Of a stretch of DNA of 64,000 nt, positions 8,313-15,801 are shown in pieces. The DNA comes from Fodinibacter sp963730365. Lineage in GTDB: Bacteria; Actinomycetota; Actinomycetes; Actinomycetales; Dermatophilaceae. The translations under genes and the position numbers were made by a program. Numbering within the stretch: the first letter of the stretch is position 1; every line of letters starts with the position of its first letter. The stretch lies in assembly GCA_963730365.1 (NCBI GenBank), contig CAVSRM010000010.1, forward strand, positions 310,001-374,000. The letters run 5' to 3'. The notes under the pieces were generated by a model. The model searched no databases. It saw only the letters and a program-made list of their open reading frames with translations, and was not told the DNA's origin.

Positions 8313-9290
8313 ATGTCCCTGCGCCGAATCGATCGCGCCGTGGCGGACTACACCGACCTGCGTGACCGGCTGCTGCCCGTGACCGACGAGTTCGTCGAGC
8401 TCGTGACCGGCATCATCGACGACGCCGGCATCAACTACCTCAGCGTCACCGGGCGCACCAAGACCGTGTCCTCCTTCGCCGGCAAGGCCCGGGCCGTGCT
8501 CGGTGACTCGGGGGACGACCCCCTGCACGAGGTGACGGATCAGGTCGGCGTGCGGGTCATCACCTACGTCCAACGTGACATCGATGCCGTCGCCGACCTT
8601 CTCGCCGAGCAGTTCACCGTGCTGAACGACCGGGACCTCGGTGAGGAGACCGCAGCCGCCGGGCGGTTCGGCTACGCCAGCAGGCACCTGCTGGTGTCGC
8701 GGGCACCGGGCGGGCCGACGGCCTACGACCCGACCTCCTGTGCATCGATCCAGCTGCGCACCGTGCTCCAGCACGCATGGGCGGAGTTCGAGCACGACAT
8801 CCGCTACAAGGGCACGGTGCCTCCCGAGCAGGTGCCCGACCTCGACCGACGGTTCACCCTCGCAGCCGGGCTCCTCGAGCTCGCCGACCGCGAGTTCGAG
8901 GCCATCCGGGACCGGCTGCAGGCCGGGCTGGGCGGCCGCGGCGTCGAGCCCGGTGACGAGCTCGACCCACGGATCAGCGCGCCCGAGCTGGCCACGTTCC
9001 TCGCCGGTCGCTACTCCAGCGCAGGATGGTCGCGCACCGAGCACTACGAGTGGATCGCCGGCCTGCTCCTCGAGCTCGGCATCGCCTCGCTCGACGAGCT
9101 GAGCGCGACCCTGCGCGATGTCGACAGCGCGGCCGTCACGGCGGCCATGGGCTACCGCTACCCACCGGGGGCGGTGCGGCGCCTCGACGACGACCTGCTG
9201 TCACGGTTCGGCGACACGTACGTCGGGCTGCACGGCAACGCCCACCGCCGCGAGGCCCTCACCGGTCGGCGCTCCAACCTGCCGGGCTGA
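8313..9290 (+). CDS. RelA/SpoT-domain protein (GTP pyrophosphokinase-like)
   Basis: 325 residues. Residues about 30-165 carry the RelA_SpoT synthetase fold: SVTGRTKTVSSFAGKAR for nucleotide binding, DQVGVRVITYVQRDIDAV (the D-x-x-G-x-R-V motif), and ASIQLRTVLQHAWAEFEHD (the Q-L-R-T plus H-A-W-A-E-x-E-H pattern). There is no HD hydrolase, TGS or ACT domain, so this is a small-alarmone-synthetase-like protein with its own helical C-terminal half. Some relatives make (p)ppGpp or ppApp and others are toxins. ATG 8313 is preferred over GTG 8289, which adds only MRRGTVVR. No antitoxin-like partner is adjacent. Confidence 0.82.
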   Translation: MSLRRIDRAVADYTDLRDRLLPVTDEFVELVTGIIDDAGINYLSVTGRTKTVSSFAGKARAVLGDSGDDPLHEVTDQVGVRVITYVQRDIDAVADLLAEQFTVLNDRDLGEETAAAGRFGYASRHLLVSRAPGGPTAYDPTSCASIQLRTVLQHAWAEFEHDIRYKGTVPPEQVPDLDRRFTLAAGLLELADREFEAIRDRLQAGLGGRGVEPGDELDPRISAPELATFLAGRYSSAGWSRTEHYEWIAGLLLELGIASLDELSATLRDVDSAAVTAAMGYRYPPGAVRRLDDDLLSRFGDTYVGLHGNAHRREALTGRRSNLPG

Positions 9291-9317
9291 GGCCGAAACC
9301 TGCCCGACCGAGGCCGA

Positions 9318-9860
9318 TCAGTCGGGGTCGGGCTCGAGGTCGATATCGACCTGCACCTCACCCGCGAGCCCCTCGAGGTCGCGGGTGACGGCATCGAGGT
9401 CGGCGTCGCGGGGCACGGTGACGACCGCGTGCGCCTCGAAAAGTCGACCACCGGCCATCGGGGCGTCCCGGACCAGCGACTCGAGGCCGACGACGCTGAG
9501 GCCGTGGGCAGCGAGGGCGCCCGAGACGGCCTGGACGATGCCGGGGTGGTCGTTGCCCAGCACCGAGATCGACGCCCGCCGATGGGCTGCCTCCGCGGGG
9601 GACGACGCGAGGCCGCCGTCGTCGGCCGAGCCCTGGTGCACGACGACGTCGAGGAGCCCTTCGAGGGGTCGCAGGTCGGCGCGCAGGGCCGTTTCGGCGG
9701 TATCGGGCACGGTGACGACGACGATGCCAGCGAACTGCCCGGCCAGCTCGGCCAGATGGCTGCGCTCCCAGTTCCCGCCGTGGGAGGAGACGACGTCCGC
9801 GAGAGCCTTGACGAGGCCCGCGCGGTCGTCGCCGATGACGGTGAGGACGAGCGTGGTCAC
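9318..9860 (-). CDS. Two-ACT-domain protein (GcvR-like)
   Basis: 180 residues comprising two ACT domains. The first starts TTLVLTVIGDDRAGLVKALA (residues 2-21) and the second RRASISVLGNDHPGIVQAVS (about residues 93-112), each followed by the typical beta-alpha-beta pattern. This is the structure of the glycine-cleavage regulator GcvR family, thought to sense a small ligand such as glycine. No glycine-cleavage gene is adjacent, so the role is inferred from fold only. It converges with the RelA/SpoT-domain gene. Confidence 0.8.
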   Translation of the reverse strand: MTTLVLTVIGDDRAGLVKALADVVSSHGGNWERSHLAELAGQFAGIVVVTVPDTAETALRADLRPLEGLLDVVVHQGSADDGGLASSPAEAAHRRASISVLGNDHPGIVQAVSGALAAHGLSVVGLESLVRDAPMAGGRLFEAHAVVTVPRDADLDAVTRDLEGLAGEVQVDIDLEPDPD

Positions 9861-9898
9861 AGGCCGAGACTACGGGGCAGAGGCCGACGTGGCGACCC

Positions 9899-10762
9899 TC
9901 AGCCGGTGTCCGAGAGCCGGGCGAGGACCTCGCCGAGGTCGTGCACGTCACGGGCCTCCTCGGGGGTCAGGGCAGCGAGCGGGGTCGTCGCGAGCCTGGT
10001 GTACACGGCAGCCATCCCCTCGAACAGCTCCGGACTCGCCCCGGCGGCAGCCTGGGTGCGGGCGATCTCCTCCATCTCGCCGACGAAGCGGGCCGACTTG
10101 CTCGTCGCCGAGGCGATGCGCCGACCCGCCACGGAGACCTGGTCGGGAAACATCTCCGCGAGGTCCTCGATCACCACGTCGAGCACGCCATGGTGCAGGG
10201 CGGTGTGCAGTGCCTGCGCCCAGATCGCCGTCGTGCCCTTGTAGACCGACGCCGTGCACATCTTCACCGCGGATGCCGTGCCCGGCCGGTCACCGACCAC
10301 TCGCCGGCGCAGCCCGTCGGCGGGGAGGACCGCCACCCACGGGGCCTGCTCTCCGGAGAGGTAGAGCATGGTGTCGCCGCCCGAGACGGGCGGCCCACCG
10401 CTGACCGCGCCGTCGACGAACGGCATTCCGGCCACTGCGGCCCGGGCGCCGATGTCGGCGACGGAGGCGGGCGAGATCGCGTTGAGGTCGGCGAAGACGG
10501 GTGCCCGGCCGACCGCCAGGGCAGCCGCGCCCACGGCATCCGCGACCTCGGGCGCCGCCCTCGGAGGGCACACGCTGACCACGAGGTCGCTCGCCCGCAC
10601 GACCTCGACGAGCGTGGGAAGCAGCTCGAGCCCATCGGCCAGGCCCATGGTTCGCGCGGATCGACCGTCAAGCGTGGCCACGACTCGCGCACCGCCGGCC
10701 ATCCAGGCCCTGCCGAGGGCCGACCCCATGGCGCCGGGCGACACGATGCCGATGGTGCTCAC
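9899..10762 (-). CDS. NAD(P)-dependent 6-phosphogluconate-dehydrogenase-like oxidoreductase with DUF1932 domain
   Basis: 287 residues from GTG 10762, preceded by GGAGGAG and overlapping the lycopene cyclase stop by four bases (GTGA). The N-terminal GIVSPGAMGSALGRA is the Rossmann glycine motif of the beta-hydroxyacid dehydrogenase superfamily. FVDGAVSGGPP is the substrate-binding DGxxSGG signature, and VKMCTASVYKG holds the conserved catalytic lysine region. The C-terminal half matches DUF1932. The substrate is unknown. Translational coupling to a carotenoid gene suggests co-expression, though a link to carotenoid metabolism is not known. Confidence 0.8.
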   Translation of the reverse strand: MSTIGIVSPGAMGSALGRAWMAGGARVVATLDGRSARTMGLADGLELLPTLVEVVRASDLVVSVCPPRAAPEVADAVGAAALAVGRAPVFADLNAISPASVADIGARAAVAGMPFVDGAVSGGPPVSGGDTMLYLSGEQAPWVAVLPADGLRRRVVGDRPGTASAVKMCTASVYKGTTAIWAQALHTALHHGVLDVVIEDLAEMFPDQVSVAGRRIASATSKSARFVGEMEEIARTQAAAGASPELFEGMAAVYTRLATTPLAALTPEEARDVHDLGEVLARLSDTG

Positions 10763-11973
10763 GTCGGGTCCTCCTCCGAGAGGTCGTTGGAGCGCAGGGG
10801 GCGGCGGAGGGCGGGGAGCACGAGCCGTCCGCGCAGCCTGGTGTCCGCTACGCCGAAGAGCGCGACCATCGCGCGCAGGGTGCCGGTCACGTCGTCGCGC
10901 CCGGTCAGGTAGGCCCACCGGTGCCGCTCGGGCAGGGCGAAGAAGACGTCGAAGAAGCCAGGCACCTCCTCCGGCGGCATCCGCAGCAGTGCCTCCAGGC
11001 CGATCCGCCTGATCCGGTCCACGAGAGTGGCCGAGCGCGACCAGACGACCTCGCTGGCCGCGCCCACGGCCGCCACCGGACCGCGCCACAGGTGGGCTGC
11101 CACGGCATCCGCGACAGGTTGGGCCAGGCGCAGCGAGGTGGCGAGGCTGAACCCGGTGGCGGGGTGCACGAATGGCGCCGCGGCGCCGAAGGCGAGCACC
11201 CCCGAGGCGTCGTGGCGAGGGCGGTCGACCGGAAAGCGCACGGTCTCGGTGCGGGACCCGGCGGGCACCTCGATGCCGTGGTGCGCGAGGCGAGCATCGA
11301 GGCGCGCGCGGAGCACCGGCACGGGCAGGCCGGGGCGCCGGGCGAGCGAGGTCTCCTCCAGCAGCACCTCACCACCCCCGACGGGGATGCCGTAGAGGAA
11401 CGTCGGCCAGCCGTCCTCACCGTGGTCAGGGCGCCAGTCCATGAACAGCGCCTCGCCGGGCGGCACGAGGGGTGCCGCCACATCGGCCGGGACGACGACC
11501 CCGAAGGCGGTCTGTTCAGCGGCGATCCTCTCGTGCGGGGAAGGGCTCAGGGGTTGGGCACGCCCGGCGGCGTCGATGACGACGGATGCCGTGAGCCGGC
11601 TTCCGTCGACGAGGGTGACCGTGTTCGGGGCCCTGCTCGCCGGTTCGCCGAGAGCCGAGACGCGGCCCGTGCGGATCTCGACGCCGCCGAGCCCCGCATC
11701 GAGGTGGGCCTTGAAGGCGGGAACGTCGAGGACGGCGTAGTCCCAGCCCAGGTCATGCGTCCCGCCCGCGACCGCCCGCCCGGTCGCGCGGGCCGCGACG
11801 ACGGTCTCCGGGAGGTCCGGCGGGAGCTCGGCCGCCCAGCAGCCATAGGTCGCGGTGAACGGGCGGTCGGGCGCAGGGTCGATGAGCACGGTGCTCAACC
11901 CCGCGCGGTCGCAGGCGCCGGCGAGGGCCCGTCCGGCGGGTCCGCCGCCGACGACGAGGACGTCGGTCGTCAT
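10759..11973 (-). CDS. Lycopene cyclase family FAD/NAD-binding protein
   Basis: 404 residues. DVLVVGGGPAGRALA (residues 4-18) is the dinucleotide-binding motif. TYGCWAAELP, FLYGIPVGGGEVLLEETSLA and HPATGFSLATSL are the landmarks of CrtY/CrtL-type lycopene beta-cyclases, including the E-E-T-S-L motif. The enzyme would close the ends of lycopene using reduced FAD at the membrane surface. No phytoene synthase, desaturase or prenyl synthase lies in the window, so the rest of the pathway must be elsewhere, or the protein acts on another polyene. The next gene overlaps its stop codon. Confidence 0.82.
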   Translation of the reverse strand: MTTDVLVVGGGPAGRALAGACDRAGLSTVLIDPAPDRPFTATYGCWAAELPPDLPETVVAARATGRAVAGGTHDLGWDYAVLDVPAFKAHLDAGLGGVEIRTGRVSALGEPASRAPNTVTLVDGSRLTASVVIDAAGRAQPLSPSPHERIAAEQTAFGVVVPADVAAPLVPPGEALFMDWRPDHGEDGWPTFLYGIPVGGGEVLLEETSLARRPGLPVPVLRARLDARLAHHGIEVPAGSRTETVRFPVDRPRHDASGVLAFGAAAPFVHPATGFSLATSLRLAQPVADAVAAHLWRGPVAAVGAASEVVWSRSATLVDRIRRIGLEALLRMPPEEVPGFFDVFFALPERHRWAYLTGRDDVTGTLRAMVALFGVADTRLRGRLVLPALRRPLRSNDLSEEDPT

Positions 11974-12064
11974 CTCGCCTCCTCCGGGCGCCGGGACATC
12001 TGCTGGGACGGCACGCTACCGGCTGGTCCCGCACGAGTCCGGAGCACAACCCACCGACGCCGGG

Positions 12065-12433
12065 TCAGGACTGCAGGGACAGGGTGTTGCCGTCGGGATC
12101 GTGGAACCAGGCGATCCGCGCGCCGTCGGGCGCTGTCCAGATGCCCCGGTCGTCCTGGACCACGCCGTCATATCGGGTGAAGGTGACGCCGGCGGCAGCG
12201 AGCCTGTCGACCTCACTCTCCAGGTCTGCGACGACCCACCCGAGGACCGTGTAGGGCGCCGCGCTCACCCGCGCCACGGCGGTGATCCGAAGCTGGCTGT
12301 CAGGGGTGTCGTGGACGAGGGCGAAGGGGCGGGCGTCCACGAGGTCGAGGCCGAGCGCGCCTCCGTAGAACGTCTGGGCAGCGTCGAGGTCGCTCACCCC
12401 GACGAACCCGACCTGCTTCGCATGACCCAGCAC
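12065..12433 (-). CDS. VOC-family (glyoxalase/dioxygenase-fold) protein
   Basis: 122 residues, one pair of beta-alpha-beta-beta-beta modules. AKQVGFVGVSDLDAAQTFYG opens the first module and GWVVADLESEVDRLAAAG the second; the end WFHDPDGNTLSL is the typical metal-site C terminus with a glutamate or serine position. The GTG start at 12433 follows a GGAGGGAGG site. Reaction unknown. Confidence 0.75.
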   Translation of the reverse strand: MLGHAKQVGFVGVSDLDAAQTFYGGALGLDLVDARPFALVHDTPDSQLRITAVARVSAAPYTVLGWVVADLESEVDRLAAAGVTFTRYDGVVQDDRGIWTAPDGARIAWFHDPDGNTLSLQS

Positions 12434-12475
12434 CCGACAGCACCTCCCTCCGGTGTCGATTCGGCGGCGGAGGTC

Positions 12476-12940
12476 CTAGGCGTGCTGGTCCGGGACCTGC
12501 TCGGGCTGGACGGACCAGTCGGCGGGCTCGTCGTCGGTGTCGGCGTCGGCGATCGCCTTGGTCTCGTGGACCTTGCCCGGCGTGTGGTGCTGCGGCGCGT
12601 AGATGGCGTAGACCTGCATCGGCTCGTCGCCGATGTTCGTGACGTTGTGCCAGCTGCCGGCGGGAACGAGGACGCACCAGCCGTCGGTGACCTCCTGGTC
12701 GAAGGTCAGCTCGTCCTTGCTCGGTCCCATCTGGGCTCGGCCCCGACCGCGGTCGAGCCGGATGAACTGGTCGGTCTCGGGATGCGCTTCCAGGCCGATG
12801 TCACCGTTGACCGGGATCGACATGAGGGTGACCTGGAGGTAGCTGCCGCTCCAGGCCACGGTGCGGTAGGTCGTGTTCTCGAGCGTCTCGGTCTCGATGT
12901 CGAACGCCTGAGGACGGGGGCCGTTGTCGTCGATGCTCAT
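12476..12940 (-). CDS. Cupin-domain protein
   Basis: 154 residues from ATG 12940. The conserved barrel shows GLEAHPETDQFIRLDRGRGRA for the first cupin motif and VLVPAGSWHNVTNIG for the second, with the metal-binding histidines and a glutamate-like position. The C-terminal 25 residues are acidic and disordered. This resembles small actinobacterial cupins without assigned activity. It lies 42 bases from the VOC gene on the same strand, so the two may be co-transcribed. Confidence 0.78.
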   Translation of the reverse strand: MSIDDNGPRPQAFDIETETLENTTYRTVAWSGSYLQVTLMSIPVNGDIGLEAHPETDQFIRLDRGRGRAQMGPSKDELTFDQEVTDGWCVLVPAGSWHNVTNIGDEPMQVYAIYAPQHHTPGKVHETKAIADADTDDEPADWSVQPEQVPDQHA

Positions 12941-12998
12941 GACCCGACCATAGCCCCGCCCGGATCGGGAGGAAACGTGCCCCCGCGGCATGCGTCGG

Positions 12999-13013
12999 CG
13001 GTGCGAAGCACCG
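12999..13013 (-). terminator. Short hairpin between the two cupin genes
   Basis: CGGTGC and GCACCG pair around a GAA loop, downstream of the second cupin on the minus strand. It is short and lacks a T-run, so a termination role is only possible. Confidence 0.25.
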
Positions 13014-13058
13014 ATTTCGACGGGCTGTGCGCTCAGCACGAGCCTGCGATCCGGTGCA

Positions 13059-13445
13059 TCACGTGTGCGGGGGCGGGGCGTGCGACACGTTGACCGTCGG
13101 GATGCCCACACCGGCCCGCGCGATGACGGCCAGTGATGGTTCACGCCCCGGATTCGACTCTCGGTGCACGGTGAACGCGGGGACCTCGACGTAGTCGCCT
13201 GCGCCGGCATCCACCCACCCCTCGACGCCCTCGCACTCCAGGCGGAGCACCCCGCGCACGACGTAGAGCATCGACCGGTTGGAGTCGTGGTGGTGCCACC
13301 CCGAGAAGGCACCGGGCTCGGTCGACACCTGTCCCGCCCACAGGCCAGGCGTCTCGAAGGCCAGCCTTCGCAGCATCCCCGACGTCGGGTCGGCCTCGAT
13401 GAGGTCGGCATCGCGGACGACGCGAACTGGCTCGATCTGCTCCAC
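13059..13445 (-). CDS. Small cupin protein
   Basis: 128 residues starting at GTG 13445. FSGWHHHDSNRSMLYVVRG is the first cupin motif with three histidines and AGDYVEVPAFTVHRESNPG the second. The histidine cluster suggests a bound metal. The protein is a single cupin barrel; its substrate is unknown. It is oriented like the neighbouring cupin but separated from it by 118 bases containing a short hairpin. Confidence 0.78.
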   Translation of the reverse strand: MEQIEPVRVVRDADLIEADPTSGMLRRLAFETPGLWAGQVSTEPGAFSGWHHHDSNRSMLYVVRGVLRLECEGVEGWVDAGAGDYVEVPAFTVHRESNPGREPSLAVIARAGVGIPTVNVSHAPPPHT

Positions 13446-13493
13446 CCGTCCACGCTAGCCCTCACCGCCCTGGCTGACCCGTCCGAACCCCAC

Positions 13494-13524
13494 GCGGCGG
13501 CCCCGTCCTGACCGGGGCCGCCGC
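13494..13524 (-). terminator. Strong 12-bp GC hairpin after the M14 peptidase gene
   Basis: GCGGCGGCCCCG (13494-13505) and CGGGGCCGCCGC (13513-13524) are perfect complements with a seven-base loop, just downstream of the minus-strand peptidase stop codon at 13540. No T-run follows, as is usual in high-GC Gram-positives. Confidence 0.65.
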
Positions 13525-13539
13525 GCGGAAGGGTCGGAC

Positions 13540-14691
13540 TCAGCCGTGTTGACGCTCCGGCGGCGGGACGTAGTCGCCCCGCTCCGGAATGTTCTCCACC
13601 GGCGCGAGGTCGGTCGAGAGCCACGTGCCGTCCGCCACGGCCTGGAGGAGGCTCAGGCCAGTGGTCTCGGCGGTCTTGGCGATGTATCCGCTCGACTTCT
13701 GACCGATGCCTCCTCGCATCTCGAAGAGGACGGAGGCCGACCCGAGCAATCCGTACGCGTTGCGGGCAATACCGGGCGTCGTCGTGCTCGGGTAGCGCGT
13801 GATGTTGGCATAGCCCTTGCTCTGGACGGAGTTGAGCATCACCGCCACGGCTCGCTGCGACTCCTCGACGGTCTCGGTCCACGTGTCGCCGAGCCCCAGG
13901 GCCTCGGCCTCCCGGTCCGCGTTGGGCCACATGATCGATCCCGTGATCATCTGGCCGTCGTCGTCGACGTAGGTTCCCTGGTGGTGGAAGTCCACGACCA
14001 GCACCGGCTGACGCTCGTCCCACAGCAGTCGCATCGCCACGGCCTCGGGCACCGGGTTGAGGTCGTCCATCCCCGGAATGTAGGGGTGGTCGAGCGCCGA
14101 AGCGGAGTACGAGTGGTAGCGGTTGATGTCGTAGCCGCGGCCCACGTCATAGAACGGGTCGCACGGCGCCGTGGTGCACCGAGGGTCGTAGTTCTGCCGC
14201 CAGGGCGTCGTCTGCCCGTCGGCATCGGTGACATCCGCATCGAACCCGTCGACGTTGACGCGCGGCACGATCGTCACGGTCAGGGCCTGGCGGATCTCCT
14301 GGGAGCTGCGGGAGTTGTTCGCCAACGTCCTGACGACGGAGAGCATGCCCTCACTGACGACGAACTCGTTGCCGTGCTGGTTGGCGATGAACATGACATT
14401 CGTCGGACCGTCGCCGATGGTGACGACCGGGATGTCCCGACCCGTGTTGCTCTGCCGCGGGGCGGGCGAGACGTCGAAGCTTCCTTTGGCGGATGCGTCG
14501 ATCTGGCGCAGGGTGGACCACAGTTGCTCGTAGGAGTGGAGAGCGTTGAGGTTGTCACCGCCCCAAGGACCTCCCGGGGTCGTGGGCGGCGTTTCAGCCG
14601 CCGACATGGTCGCGGGGACACCTGCCAGTCCGAAGGCGCAGATGCCCGCCACGAGAAGAGATCTGAGGCGGGGCGTGGGTGGTCGTGCCAT
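13540..14691 (-). CDS. Secreted M14-family zinc carboxypeptidase
   Basis: 383 residues with a signal peptide (RLRSLLVAGICAFGLAGVPA, residues 8-27, cleavage probably near SAAET). Zinc ligands are His106 and Glu109 in QHGNE and a histidine of DFHHQG (236-237). Substrate-binding NR occurs in YDINRYH and the catalytic glutamate is Glu324 in VLFEMRG. Together these make a complete M14 site, so it should remove C-terminal residues from peptides, or cleave peptidoglycan stem peptides, outside the cell. ATG 14691 is followed by a basic n-region as expected. A hairpin lies after the stop. Confidence 0.85.
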   Translation of the reverse strand: MARPPTPRLRSLLVAGICAFGLAGVPATMSAAETPPTTPGGPWGGDNLNALHSYEQLWSTLRQIDASAKGSFDVSPAPRQSNTGRDIPVVTIGDGPTNVMFIANQHGNEFVVSEGMLSVVRTLANNSRSSQEIRQALTVTIVPRVNVDGFDADVTDADGQTTPWRQNYDPRCTTAPCDPFYDVGRGYDINRYHSYSASALDHPYIPGMDDLNPVPEAVAMRLLWDERQPVLVVDFHHQGTYVDDDGQMITGSIMWPNADREAEALGLGDTWTETVEESQRAVAVMLNSVQSKGYANITRYPSTTTPGIARNAYGLLGSASVLFEMRGGIGQKSSGYIAKTAETTGLSLLQAVADGTWLSTDLAPVENIPERGDYVPPPERQHG

Positions 14692-15005
14692 GGTCGGTCC
14701 TCCGTGTCGGATCGATGCCGGACGCGGTGTGAACGCCTGCGCAGATCGGTCGCGCAGCCCCCTCGCGCCCTGCTTGGTTCGTCGAGGCTAGTGCGGTGAG
14801 CGCGGGCCCGCATGTCGAGATGGCTCCGAGGGGGAACGGGCCGTGGGGGCAGTTCGCGCGACCGCCTTTGTCGTTCGTCGCCCGCTCCGTGGGCCGGAGT
14901 CGAGCGCGCCGAACCTTGACCGTGCCGATTGGCGCGCAGACCGCGGCCGTACCGTTTGGCAGGGCGTGGTTGACATGCGCCGGCCGCGGTCGCCAGAGTT
15001 TCAGC
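14692..15005. promoter_or_regulatory. Divergent intergenic region with a repeated 14-base motif
   Basis: No gene is seen in these 314 bases between the peptidase and VOC starts. CCGTGCCGATTGGC (14920-14933) and CCGTACCGTTTGGC (14947-14960) are a 12-of-14 direct repeat 27 bases apart. GCGCGCC (14904-14910) and GGCGCGC (14931-14937) form an inverted pair overlapping the first copy. These may be binding sites for a regulator of the VOC gene. Confidence 0.35.
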
Positions 15006-15434
15006 ATGCCTGAGCCCGACGAGTTGCCCACAGCCCCAACCGCCCCCACCGGTCTCCCCGGACGTCTCGAACTCGGGGCCTTCTCGGTCTCGTTGAGCGT
15101 GGCGGATCTCGAGGCGTCACGGGTGTTCTACGAGAAGCTCGGCTTCGAGGTGACCGGCGGTGCGGCCGACCAGAACTACCTCATTCTCAAGAACGAGGAA
15201 ACCACGATCGGCCTGTTCCATGGGATGTTCGAGGGGAACATCCTCACCTTCAACCCGGGGCTCACCAACCGGATGGAGAGACTGGAGTCGTATGCGGACG
15301 TCCGCGCGATCCAGGCGGCTCTCGAGGGTGAGGGCGTTGCGTTGCAGACCCGCGCGGAGGGCGCTACCGGCCCAGCGTCGATCACGCTCATTGACCCGGA
15401 CGGCAATGCGGTGCTGATCGACCAGTTCTTCTGA
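15006..15434 (+). CDS. VOC-family protein
   Basis: 142 residues from ATG 15006. After a proline-rich lead, LGAFSVSLSVADLEASRVFY is the first beta-alpha unit, YLILKNEETTIGLFHGMFE the central strands, and SITLIDPDGNAVLIDQFF the C-terminal metal-site strand of a glyoxalase/extradiol-fold protein. The in-frame upstream extension to 14796 lacks coding character. No ribosome binding site of note, so the transcript may have a short leader. Reaction unknown. Confidence 0.78.
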   Translation: MPEPDELPTAPTAPTGLPGRLELGAFSVSLSVADLEASRVFYEKLGFEVTGGAADQNYLILKNEETTIGLFHGMFEGNILTFNPGLTNRMERLESYADVRAIQAALEGEGVALQTRAEGATGPASITLIDPDGNAVLIDQFF

Positions 15435-15801
15435 TTCACTCCGAGAGCGCCAGGGAGAACCCGATGACGGCGCTGGCGCAGCGTCAATGGGGCTGCGCCA
15501 TCCGTGGCAGTCGTTGCGTGGCGCGCAGGCGTGAGTGTAATGGCTGCGGAGAGAAGCGGTTTCGTGGAGAGCAGACCACTGGTCCACATCCAGAACTCGA
15601 GCGGGTTCGCCATCCACGCGGGTCGAGCGGCCCCTCCGCCGGGCTTTCATGGGTCGAGTCGCCTCGACCCCCCTGGGGAGGTCTGGTGCAGGTCGTTGTC
15701 GATTCGGTCCACGTAGGGTGTTCCGCAGCTTCACCGGACTGCACGGCGAGACCAAAGGAAATTCCACGAGGCCATCGACCACACGACGGAGCGGCGCGCT
15801 C
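15435..15801. other. Gene-free stretch with one short hairpin
   Basis: I find no convincing gene in these 367 bases. GGGTCGAG (15651-15658) and CTCGACCC (15663-15670) form a perfect eight-base hairpin with loop TCGC. Short open frames here have no family signal. Promoter elements for the acidic-repeat gene should lie in this region. Confidence 0.4.
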
